Shown piece by piece: positions 1 to 8,628 of a stretch of 35,569 bases of DNA. The notes beneath the pieces were generated by a model. It saw only the letters and a list, made by a program, of their open reading frames with translations, had not been told where the DNA came from and searched no databases. The stretch is from Gammaproteobacteria bacterium. GTDB taxonomy: Bacteria > Pseudomonadota > Gammaproteobacteria > Enterobacterales > GCA-2746155. The stretch's first letter is position 1. Each line of letters opens with the position of its first letter. Where the stretch lies: assembly GCA_030589945.1 (NCBI GenBank), contig JAUUZN010000022.1:1-35569 (forward strand), in the 5' to 3' direction. Position numbers and translations under genes: made by a program.

Positions 1-1
1 A

Positions 2-925
2 ACAGGCAATACAGCAACACGGCTCACTGCGACAAAAGCTGTTGCTTCTCCTGCTGTGCGCCAACGGGCAAGAGATGCAGGCATTAACTTAGATTATGTT
101 GTTGGTACGGGTGCTGCTGAGCGTATTTCTCATCAAGATTTAGATAACTTCATTATTACTAAAAATGGTCAAGGCTCAACATCCAATACAGCATCAAATA
201 TTACACCTTCAGGTGTGGCTAATACTCAGGTTGACGATATTAAAGTTATCGGACTTCGCCGTAAAATTGCTACGGTTATGCAAGATACCATGCAACGCAT
301 CCCACACTTCACTTATGTTGAAGAAGTAGATGTAACAGAACTTGAATTGCTGCGGCAGAAACTCAACAAAAACCGTCAAGACAACCAACATAAATTAACT
401 GTATTACCCTTTATTATCAAGGCATTAGTTAAGGCAGTTAAAGTGTTTCCTGAGATGAGTTCTCGCTTCAATGACGTCGACAATATTGTCCAACGTTTCG
501 GTGCTGCGCATGTGGGCATTGCCACTCAAACAGACAATGGCTTAGTGGTTCCTGTCATCAAACATGCTGAGGCTATGTCATTGTGGCAATCTGCAGCTGA
601 ACTGAAGCGACTCGCCGATGCAGCTAGAAATGGCACGGCGGTACACGATGAACTTACCGGATCGACCATCACCATAACCAGTCTTGGTCCTATGGGCGGT
701 ATTGTTACAACTCCGGTTATCAACTCTCCTGAGGTTGCCATTGTAGGAATTAATAAAATAGCAAAAAGACCCGTTTGGCGTGACGGCACATTTATACCCC
801 GAGATATCATGAATCTTTCCTCCTCTTTTGATCATCGAATTATCGATGGTTGGGAAGCAACCCAGTTTATTCAGCAGATTAAAAGTTATCTTGAATCTCC
901 CGCAACATTATTCATGGAGGAGTAA
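2..925 (+). CDS. 2-oxo-acid dehydrogenase E2 component (lipoamide acyltransferase, branched-chain type likely), 5' truncated by window edge
   Basis: Frame is open to the window start (TGNTATRLTATKAVASPAVRQRARDAGINL..., a peripheral subunit-binding-domain-like stretch). Catalytic-domain motif SSSFDHRIIDGWEATQFIQQIKSYLESP at the C-terminus; followed by lpd. Confidence 0.9.
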   Translation, partial: TGNTATRLTATKAVASPAVRQRARDAGINLDYVVGTGAAERISHQDLDNFIITKNGQGSTSNTASNITPSGVANTQVDDIKVIGLRRKIATVMQDTMQRIPHFTYVEEVDVTELELLRQKLNKNRQDNQHKLTVLPFIIKALVKAVKVFPEMSSRFNDVDNIVQRFGAAHVGIATQTDNGLVVPVIKHAEAMSLWQSAAELKRLADAARNGTAVHDELTGSTITITSLGPMGGIVTTPVINSPEVAIVGINKIAKRPVWRDGTFIPRDIMNLSSSFDHRIIDGWEATQFIQQIKSYLESPATLFMEE

Positions 926-927
926 TC

Positions 928-2349
928 ATGGAGATTATTTCAACGCACGTTTTAGTTATTGGTTCTGGTCCAGGCGGTTATGTTGCAGCTATTCGAGCGG
1001 GGCAGTTAGGGCTCGATACAGTCATTGTAGAGGCCGACCGATGTGGTGGAACCTGTCTCATTCGAGGTTGTATTCCCTCAAAAGCTTTGATTCATGGTGC
1101 CAGTCGGTTTGAGGAAATTTCAGCCCATGCTGTCAAAGATGGCGAAGATGGTAAACTAGGGATCTCAATTAAATCTGACATTGAATTAGACCTTGCGAAG
1201 ATGATGCAATGGAAAGATTCCGTTGTAGACAAATTGAGTCATGGTGTATCAGGTTTACTCAAGAAAAATTCTGTTAGACGCATCGAGGGATGGGCTCAGT
1301 TTAAAAATGCAAAATCTTGTACTGTTGAAACCAAAGATGGTGTTGTTACCATCAATGCTGAACACGTAATTCTTGCAAATGGCTCAATTGCTACTGAACT
1401 ACCTTTCTTACCCTATAGTAACAATGTAATCTCTTCAACTGAAGCCCTGCAACTCACAGAAGTACCAGAACATCTACTCATTATAGGTGCTGGATACATT
1501 GGCTTGGAAATGGGTATCGCCTATCGTAAATTGGGTGCAAAAGTCACCTTCATTGAAGGCTTGGATAAAATTTTACCCATCTATGATAAAGAAATGACGC
1601 GCCCAGTTGCACAGTGGTTAAAGAAAAACGCTGTTGAGATTATCTTTAATGCAATGGCGCAATCGGTTACCGATGGTGATAATGGCGTTGAGTTAACTTA
1701 TCTTGATGCTGATAAAAATAAACAAACAATTAGTGCCAATAAGTTACTTGTCACAGTTGGACGCAAGCCGAATACCCAAGGTTGGGGATTAGAAAATATG
1801 TGCATCGACATGGATGGAAACTTCATTAAGGTTAACGAACGCTGCCAAACGAGCATGTCAAACGTCTGGGCGATTGGTGATCTGGTCGGTGAGCCCATGC
1901 TGGCCCATAAAGCGTCTGCTCAGGGTGAACTTGTGGCTGAAAATATCTCAGGTCTAAACCGAGCCTTTGATCCTGTTGCAATTCCAGCGGTTTGTTTTAC
2001 TGAACCTGAAATCGTCAGTGTTGGTCTGACACCTGCTGATGCTAAAGAACTGGGCATTGATACTATTGTTGAAAAATTTCCCTTTGCTGCAATTGGTAAA
2101 GCGCTTGCGATGGAAGCCGGCACTGATGGCGGCTTCGTCCGATTCACTGCACGTGCTGATAATCATTTAATCTTAGGAATTCAAGCTGTGGGAGCCCATG
2201 TGGCAGAATTGAGCAATCAGTTTGCACTAGCCTTAGAAATGGGTTGTGTTCTTGAAGATATCGCTAATACCATCCATGTGCACCCTACTTTGGGTGAAGC
2301 AACCATGGAAGCCGCTATGGCTTCACTGGGTCACGCGATACACATTTAA
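928..2349 (+). CDS. lpdA: Dihydrolipoamide dehydrogenase (E3)
   Basis: 473 aa; FAD motif VLVIGSGPGGYVAAIRAGQLG, redox-active GGTCLIRGCIPSKAL, NAD motif LLIIGAGYIGLEMG, C-terminal HVHPTLGEATMEA. Confidence 0.95.
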   Translation: MEIISTHVLVIGSGPGGYVAAIRAGQLGLDTVIVEADRCGGTCLIRGCIPSKALIHGASRFEEISAHAVKDGEDGKLGISIKSDIELDLAKMMQWKDSVVDKLSHGVSGLLKKNSVRRIEGWAQFKNAKSCTVETKDGVVTINAEHVILANGSIATELPFLPYSNNVISSTEALQLTEVPEHLLIIGAGYIGLEMGIAYRKLGAKVTFIEGLDKILPIYDKEMTRPVAQWLKKNAVEIIFNAMAQSVTDGDNGVELTYLDADKNKQTISANKLLVTVGRKPNTQGWGLENMCIDMDGNFIKVNERCQTSMSNVWAIGDLVGEPMLAHKASAQGELVAENISGLNRAFDPVAIPAVCFTEPEIVSVGLTPADAKELGIDTIVEKFPFAAIGKALAMEAGTDGGFVRFTARADNHLILGIQAVGAHVAELSNQFALALEMGCVLEDIANTIHVHPTLGEATMEAAMASLGHAIHI

Positions 2350-2364
2350 AGAATAATGGTTCTT

Positions 2365-3450
2365 TTAGAGTTGGACTTTTTGAGTCCAACCGAAAGGATC
2401 GTCCTTTATTCCATACTGAATACCCGTCAATTCATCATACAGATGCTTTGAAACATCACCCGATTGATTATTGTTGATGACATAATCTTCGCCTTTAAAA
2501 GCAAATTGTCCAACGGGTGAAATGACCGCGGCAGTACCACAGCCAAATACTTCAGTGATTAATCCTGATTTGATATCTGCTAATATTTGATTGATATCAA
2601 GACGTTCTTCAGAAATTTCATACCCCAAGGTTGGAGCCAATTGTAATACTGAGTCTCGTGTAATTCCCGCAAGAATACTACCACTGAGTGCCGGAGTTAC
2701 AATTCGTTTACCTTCATAAACAAAGCAAATATTCATAGCGCCGACTTCTTCGACATAGCGCCCTTCAACAGCATCAAGCCATAAAACCTGTGTATAGCCT
2801 TTTTTGGCGACATCTTCTGAAATGAATAAACTTGCCGCGTAATTACCACCCGTTTTAGCTTCGCCAACACCGCCCACAACTGCACGTCGATAATCGTCTG
2901 AAATGTAGACTGATATAGGATTAAAACCACCCGTAAAATATGGCCCTGCTGGTCCGACAATAATGAAATGGCAATAGTTTGCACTGGCGCCTAGTCCAAT
3001 CTTTGGACTCGTGGCAATCATTGTTGGTCGAATATACAGTGATGAACCTTCCTGATTGGGCACCCAAGACTGATCGATTGAAATTAATCGAGTCAGAGCT
3101 TCAAGATGAAATGCAGAATCGACTTCAGGCATAACCATTCTTCGTGCGGAACGATTGAAGCGAGCAAAATTATCTTCAGGACGAAATAAATTGATACCAC
3201 CATCAGGCGTTCGGTAGGCTTTTAAACCCTCGAAAATTTCCTGACTGTAGTGCAACACCGCTGCTGAAGGATCGAGTGATAAATTATGATAAGGACTAAT
3301 TTCTGCATCATACCAACCACGACCGACTTCATATTCTTGGGTAAACATATGATCAGAGAACACTGTGCCAAATCCGAATTCAGATGGACAGGAGCCGCGC
3401 TTGTTTTCTTCAAGTAGGTTTTCTTCAATAGTGTTTATTGCAATTGACAT
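2365..3450 (-). CDS. ilvE: Branched-chain amino acid aminotransferase
   Basis: 361 aa; YSQEIFEGLKAYR, GEAKTGGNYAASL (PLP-lysine region), EVGAMNICFVYEG, typical of the type II BCAT subgroup. Convergent with lpdA. Confidence 0.93.
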   Translation of the reverse strand: MSIAINTIEENLLEENKRGSCPSEFGFGTVFSDHMFTQEYEVGRGWYDAEISPYHNLSLDPSAAVLHYSQEIFEGLKAYRTPDGGINLFRPEDNFARFNRSARRMVMPEVDSAFHLEALTRLISIDQSWVPNQEGSSLYIRPTMIATSPKIGLGASANYCHFIIVGPAGPYFTGGFNPISVYISDDYRRAVVGGVGEAKTGGNYAASLFISEDVAKKGYTQVLWLDAVEGRYVEEVGAMNICFVYEGKRIVTPALSGSILAGITRDSVLQLAPTLGYEISEERLDINQILADIKSGLITEVFGCGTAAVISPVGQFAFKGEDYVINNNQSGDVSKHLYDELTGIQYGIKDDPFGWTQKVQL

Positions 3451-3590
3451 GTGGCTAATTCTTCTCTGTTATAATTGCTGTTTTTATATGTGAGGATGTA
3501 AGACTAAACAAGACTGTGACATCACTCCTAATGAACAACATTATACAGCGTTCAATGTTGTAAAACACCGATAATATCAAGCCTAGCGCA

Positions 3591-5033
3591 TTATTTTTTA
3601 GATTGGATCAGTTCTATAGCGTCACAAATATAATTAAAGAATTGGTCAATATCAGACTTTGATAACTCAGCATTGGCGGTCACCAATCTTATGGTTAAAA
3701 TCTCATCGATAAAAGCATAATTAACAATGACATTACCCGTCTTGATGAGCGTTTCTCTAAGCTTTCTATTATAGTCATTAATGTTAGTAACTGACTGAGA
3801 CTCACCGGCTGGTATTGCTCTAAAACAAACGGTAAAAGACTGCCTCGGACGTACCATCTCGAGTTCTGATATGGAATGAACTTTGGATTCTGCATAAGCA
3901 GCCATATCAATCAGATTGTCGATTCTTTGTTCGTAACCATCCAGTCCAAAATACTTCCATGCAAACCACAGTTTAACAGCATCAACTCTGCGACCACATT
4001 GGATTGATTTCTTACCGAGATCTTGAAAATGTTCGAGATCGGATGATTCGTTTTCATGAAAGATATAATCGGTATTAATTCCAGTGATATTTTGTTGTAG
4101 TAATCCTGAGTTCTTCAGCAGTAGCGCTGAACACACAAGAGGAATATTCATTAACTTATGAGGATTCCATGCAAAGGAATCTGTTTTTTCAATACCGCAC
4201 ATTAAATGACGATTCTTATGACTTAATAGAGCTGAACCACCAAAAGAACCATCGGCATGTAACCAAAGTTTGTGTTGTTGACAAATATCAGCTATTTCAT
4301 CAATGGGATCATAAGAACCCATCACAGTTGTCGCACAGGTTGCAGCAACGAAAAATGGCTTTTCACCACGTTCAATTGATTCAGCTATTTTTAGTTCGAG
4401 GTCAGAAACTAGCATTTTACCATTTTCATCTGCTTTAACTTTTGTGATACTTTCCATACCAAGACCTAGTAAATTCGCGGCGGTATCAAAGGAATAATGG
4501 GCAGTTTCATTGACGAAAAGTCTTAATTTTTCTCGACGATCATAACCTTGTTCTGAACAGTCCTTGAGTAAAGTATTTCTGGCCGTAAACAGAGCGATTA
4601 AATTAGCATTACTACCACCAGTTACAAATAATCCATCACCTTCAGCATATCCGGTATAGCCATTCATCAGTTTAATCATTTCGACTTCAATTAAACTTGC
4701 AACGGGAGCAACCTCATAGGTATACATTGAAGTATTCGTTGCTATGGTGACAATCTCTCCAATAAAGGCTGGTAAATTAAAACCTGAGTAGAGTTGATTG
4801 AAGAATTGCTTGTGACCTGTGTTCACCGAATACTCAAGATATTGATCAATCATCTGGATGAAATCTTCTTCTGAGACCGCATCAGAAGAAACTTTAAAGT
4901 CAATGAGTTGGCTTAACTCAGATGGTGATTTAAAATTGACCACCTTAGAATTAATATCCTGTGGTGATTGTTGTTCAAAAAGATAAGTGTTTATACGCTC
5001 ATTAAGTGCTGCAATTATAGATTGTGTGGACAT
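3591..5033 (-). CDS. PLP-dependent group II decarboxylase (glutamate/cysteine sulfinate/aspartate decarboxylase-like)
   Basis: 480 aa; HKQFFNQLYSGFNLPAFIGEIVTIATNTSMYTYEVAPV resembles the GAD/CSAD N-terminal region; PLP-lysine motif NPHKLM; HADGSFGGSALLS. Substrate not determinable by eye. Confidence 0.85.
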   Translation of the reverse strand: MSTQSIIAALNERINTYLFEQQSPQDINSKVVNFKSPSELSQLIDFKVSSDAVSEEDFIQMIDQYLEYSVNTGHKQFFNQLYSGFNLPAFIGEIVTIATNTSMYTYEVAPVASLIEVEMIKLMNGYTGYAEGDGLFVTGGSNANLIALFTARNTLLKDCSEQGYDRREKLRLFVNETAHYSFDTAANLLGLGMESITKVKADENGKMLVSDLELKIAESIERGEKPFFVAATCATTVMGSYDPIDEIADICQQHKLWLHADGSFGGSALLSHKNRHLMCGIEKTDSFAWNPHKLMNIPLVCSALLLKNSGLLQQNITGINTDYIFHENESSDLEHFQDLGKKSIQCGRRVDAVKLWFAWKYFGLDGYEQRIDNLIDMAAYAESKVHSISELEMVRPRQSFTVCFRAIPAGESQSVTNINDYNRKLRETLIKTGNVIVNYAFIDEILTIRLVTANAELSKSDIDQFFNYICDAIELIQSKK

Positions 5034-5083
5034 AGTTGTTTTCTTGAATGGATATACCTTAATGAGCCTACTATAACAGAGCC

Positions 5084-5587
5084 TCAGATGATTTTGCCTT
5101 TAAGAGCGGATTTAATTTGATCTACAGTAAAGCCTCGTTGCTGTAAAAAACGATACTGCTGCGCCTTCTCATTTTGAGATTGAGCAATACCTCGATACTT
5201 CTTCTTCCATGCAGATTGACAGAGCATCACCCAATCAATTTGCTCATTCTCACTCCGATCAAAACAACGTTCAATATCAATGTCTGAAACTCCTTTTTGA
5301 CGTAATTCCATTTTAATTTTAACGGGACCATGTTTTTTAATCACGCGGCTTCGTAGTATCATTTCGCAATACCGTTGATTGGATTGCCAGTCACTTTGTG
5401 CAAACTCGTCGACATTGAATTGTATCATTTCTTTGTCAAAACCTTTGACTCGCATTTTTTGATACAGTTCGAGTTTAGAATGTTCTCGACGCGCTAACAA
5501 TCCCATCATTAATTTTCTTAGTCGCCGTCTTTGCTCAGCAACTATTTCACCTGTTACATGAAAACCTAAGTCCGTAACTAACTTCAT
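5084..5587 (-). CDS. recX: Regulatory protein RecX
   Basis: 167 aa, immediately downstream of recA; LLARREHSKLELYQKMRVKGF and helical repeats typical of RecX. Confidence 0.88.
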   Translation of the reverse strand: MKLVTDLGFHVTGEIVAEQRRRLRKLMMGLLARREHSKLELYQKMRVKGFDKEMIQFNVDEFAQSDWQSNQRYCEMILRSRVIKKHGPVKIKMELRQKGVSDIDIERCFDRSENEQIDWVMLCQSAWKKKYRGIAQSQNEKAQQYRFLQQRGFTVDQIKSALKGKII

Positions 5588-5658
5588 TTAATTCAGTTCC
5601 ACACTTTTATTAATGAACATAGAATTCATTATCATGTTATCAGCTTACAATAGTCCAT

Positions 5659-5692
5659 AAAAAAGCCCACTCCGATGATAGGAACAGGCTTT
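5659..5692 (-). terminator. Rho-independent terminator between recA and recX
   Basis: On the - strand: AAAGCCTGTTCC-TATCATC-GGAGTGGGCTTT followed by further T. The 12-bp stem pairs fully if G-U is allowed. Confidence 0.85.
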
Positions 5693-5730
5693 CGCTAGCA
5701 AACATAAAGATACGATAAAAACCCTTGTAG

Positions 5731-6810
5731 TTAGCCATTAACCTCTTCGAGTAATGGGCCATCACTGTCTTTAGACTTACCCTTAGAATCATCGTCCTTG
5801 TTTTGTCCGAGTTTTTCTGTGGTTAATAATTCAGCTCTAACTCTCGCTTCGATATCATCACGAATATCTCTATTCTCTTTTAGAAATTTGATGACATTCA
5901 TCTTACCTTGACCAATGCGGTCACTGTTATAGCTGTACCAGGAACCAGCCTTTTCAACAAAACCTAGCTTAACACCCAGGTCAATAATCTCTCCTTCCAT
6001 ACTCGTGCCTTCGCCATAGAGTATTTGAAATTCAGTCTGCTTGAATGGTGGAGAAACCTTGTTTTTGACAACCTTAACACGGGTCTCATTACCCACAATT
6101 TCATCGCCTTGCTTTACAGCGCCAATACGTCTGATATCAAGTCTTACCGAGGAATAGAACTTCAGTGCATTTCCGCCTGTTGTTGTTTCAGGATTTCCAA
6201 ACATCACACCAATTTTCATTCGTAATTGATTAATGAAGATCACCAAACAATTTGAGCGTTTGATATTACCGGTAATCTTTCTCAGTGCCTGTGACATTAA
6301 TCGTGCCTGTAGACCCATATGAGAGTCGCCCATATCGCCTTCGATTTCTGCTTTAGGCGTTAGCGCCGCTACCGAATCAATGACAATAACGTCAACAGCT
6401 CCTGAGCGAACCAACATGTCTGTTATCTCAAGAGCCTGTTCACCCGTGTCTGGTTGAGAGACAAGTAACTCATCTACATTAATCCCTAATTTTTCAGCAT
6501 AAATTGGGTCAAGTGCATGCTCTGCATCTACGAAGGCAGCCGTACCACCATTTTTCATACAGCTAGCAATGGTCTGTAGTGCCAAGGTTGTTTTTCCAGA
6601 TGATTCCGGTCCATATATTTCTACAACACGGCCTTTAGGTAACCCGCCTATTCCAAGTGCAATATCAAGACCAAGCGAACCCGTTGAGATCACATCAATA
6701 CCTTTAGACAGAGAATCATTATCTCCCATTCGCATTACTGAGCCTTTGCCAAATTGTCGTTCAATTTGTCCGAGTGCTGCATCAAGGGCTTTTTTCTTGT
6801 TATTGTCCAT
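5731..6810 (-). CDS. recA: Recombinase RecA
   Basis: 359 aa; [75 protein letters not shown]. Confidence 0.99.
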   Translation of the reverse strand: MDNNKKKALDAALGQIERQFGKGSVMRMGDNDSLSKGIDVISTGSLGLDIALGIGGLPKGRVVEIYGPESSGKTTLALQTIASCMKNGGTAAFVDAEHALDPIYAEKLGINVDELLVSQPDTGEQALEITDMLVRSGAVDVIVIDSVAALTPKAEIEGDMGDSHMGLQARLMSQALRKITGNIKRSNCLVIFINQLRMKIGVMFGNPETTTGGNALKFYSSVRLDIRRIGAVKQGDEIVGNETRVKVVKNKVSPPFKQTEFQILYGEGTSMEGEIIDLGVKLGFVEKAGSWYSYNSDRIGQGKMNVIKFLKENRDIRDDIEARVRAELLTTEKLGQNKDDDSKGKSKDSDGPLLEEVNG

Positions 6811-6926
6811 TGGACTTTCTCCGTGTAAATATTTGTTTAAACTGAATTAAAGTATCCGTTTATTCTCAAAGGACCGATAGAGTGAATGGCTTAATCTTCT
6901 GTAGTCCTAAAACGTGCTTGAAGCAT

Positions 6927-6948
6927 ATACTACTTGTATGAGTAGTAT
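6927..6948. promoter_or_regulatory. Inverted repeat ATACTAC-N8-GTAGTAT upstream of recA (candidate operator)
   Basis: Perfect 7-bp arms with an 8-nt spacer in the pncC-recA gap, about 117 nt upstream of the recA ATG. Confidence 0.4.
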
Positions 6949-7436
6949 CAAGCGTTTTTTACAATAAATTTAATACAGCCAGTGATTGCGGCTTCTGCAG
7001 CCTGATTTCGAATGGACTCTCGATCACCGTCGAAGTAAAAACATTGGCTTTGAGTAGTATGATTAGACCCAGCCCAGGCTACCCAAACCATACCAACGGG
7101 TTTTTCTTTGGTACCGCCACCCGGTCCCGCAATACCAGAAATTGCGATGGATATGTTTGAAGAAACTTTGTTAACAGCAGACTCTGCCATGGCCACAACG
7201 ACGGGTTGACTGACGGCACCTGAAGACGCCAATATTGACTCTGAAATTCCTAAAAGTGACTTTTTAACTTGATTGTTATAGGTCACTAATGCTCCTTCAA
7301 ACCATTTTGAAGAACCTGGTTTGTCGGTTATTAATTTTGCAACAAGTCCACCCGTACAAGATTCCGCAGTAGATAGCGTCAATCTCCTTCGAGTCAGCTG
7401 ATTTGCTAGTTGGTCAATTTCTGCTGAAAGGTCCAT
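6948..7436 (-). CDS. pncC: CinA C-terminal domain family / nicotinamide-nucleotide amidohydrolase PncC
   Basis: 162 aa; LSTAESCTGGLVAKLITDKPGSSKWFEGALVTYNNQVK, SIAISGIAGPGGGTKEKPVGMVWVAW; upstream of recA as in many gammaproteobacteria. Confidence 0.94.
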   Translation of the reverse strand: MDLSAEIDQLANQLTRRRLTLSTAESCTGGLVAKLITDKPGSSKWFEGALVTYNNQVKKSLLGISESILASSGAVSQPVVVAMAESAVNKVSSNISIAISGIAGPGGGTKEKPVGMVWVAWAGSNHTTQSQCFYFDGDRESIRNQAAEAAITGCIKFIVKNA

Positions 7437-7491
7437 TATATTTCTTCGATATTAATCTAACTGATGAGCGTTTAGGGTCTAAAATTATACC

Positions 7492-7536
7492 CAAATAACT
7501 CTTTAAAAAATACCGTATTTTTTAAAGAGTTATTTG
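7492..7536. repeat. Near-perfect 45-nt palindrome (22-bp arms, 1-nt centre)
   Basis: CAAATAACTCTTTAAAAAATAC-C-GTATTTTTTAAAGAGTTATTTG, in the gap between the ATP-grasp CDS and pncC. Confidence 0.9.
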
Positions 7537-7565
7537 TGTTGAAATTCATAATATGATCAAAGCAC

Positions 7566-8453
7566 TCAACGTCTAGTGCCACGCTCAACCAATCCCACAA
7601 AGTCGACAATTGCTTTCGCGAATTTCATTGGCGATTCTTCATCTAGATTAAAATACAATGATGGTTCAATCAATTCAGCCTCCATTAAGGCAAAACCTGT
7701 CTTTGTGCGGATAAAATCCAGCCGCGCGTATAATAGCCTTTCACCAATGGCTGACAATACATTTTCAGCTTCTTTAATCAATAAAGCCTCAGGAATGATT
7801 TTTGTTAATCGACCACCATGATCCTCTTGAACACGAAAGTCATTGTCAGCCGGTTTTTTTAAGATCCCATGACTCAATTCGCCATTAAAATAAAATAATG
7901 AATATTCTCCTTCATCAACGATTGCCGACATAAAGGGTTGTATCATACAATCTCGATCTTCAAAGCATTGAACTAACCTTGAACTCATCTGAGGCAGATC
8001 AGTTCGAGACAAACGATAGGTATCATCTGCATTTGCGCTGATACAGGGCTTGATAATAATTTCCTCTGTTGAAAAAGCGTTAAAATACCCTTCTAACTCA
8101 GCCTCGATGATCGATTTTTTCCAGATGGTTGGTACAATCTCAACCCCCTTCTCCTCCAGTGATTGAAGATACTGTTTATTAATATTCCACTTCACAATAG
8201 ACAATGAATTTGCTAACTCTGCGTCAGAGTTTTCAATAGCCTCTAATGCAGAGAGAAACCTTTCAGAGTCCTGTTGATAATCCCAAGGAGAACGAATGAT
8301 TACTAGTTGATACTGATTCCAATCCTGATCAAGGTTGTGCCACGAAACCTCTTCTGCATGCCATCCCAACTTCTTCAAAGGGTCAAAAACAAGATGATCA
8401 TAACAGACAAAACCTTCTAAAGATTCCATAGACAAAAAGGCACAATTCATCAT
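7566..8453 (-). CDS. ATP-grasp domain protein of unknown substrate (RimK/glutathione synthetase-type fold)
   Basis: 295 aa; VIIRSPWDYQQ, EEIIIKPCISANADDTYRL, DCMIQPFMSAIVDEGEYSLFYFNGELSHGILKKP, LLYARLDFIRTKTGFALMEAELIEPSLYF, an ATP-grasp motif series. Confidence 0.75.
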   Translation of the reverse strand: MMNCAFLSMESLEGFVCYDHLVFDPLKKLGWHAEEVSWHNLDQDWNQYQLVIIRSPWDYQQDSERFLSALEAIENSDAELANSLSIVKWNINKQYLQSLEEKGVEIVPTIWKKSIIEAELEGYFNAFSTEEIIIKPCISANADDTYRLSRTDLPQMSSRLVQCFEDRDCMIQPFMSAIVDEGEYSLFYFNGELSHGILKKPADNDFRVQEDHGGRLTKIIPEALLIKEAENVLSAIGERLLYARLDFIRTKTGFALMEAELIEPSLYFNLDEESPMKFAKAIVDFVGLVERGTRR

Positions 8454-8628
8454 TTATATTCCTTACAATGAGAAACTTCTGTCGCAAATAAAGTTGCACA
8501 TTGTTTCAATTTTTCTTAGGTTCAATGATACAAACATTGTATTATAGATGTAAGGTTGTTCTTCATCATATTTATAGCAAGATAACCATAAAAAAATAAT
8601 CATAAAAATATATTCATAGGACAAGATA

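Noticed and set aside
828-1112. 94-aa ORF overlapping the E2/lpdA junction
   Set aside because: Out of frame with two clear genes; not protein-like.
6225-6300. RecA loop-region variant [10 protein letters not shown] (Leu where E. coli has Ile)
   Set aside because: Conservative substitution of no obvious functional weight.
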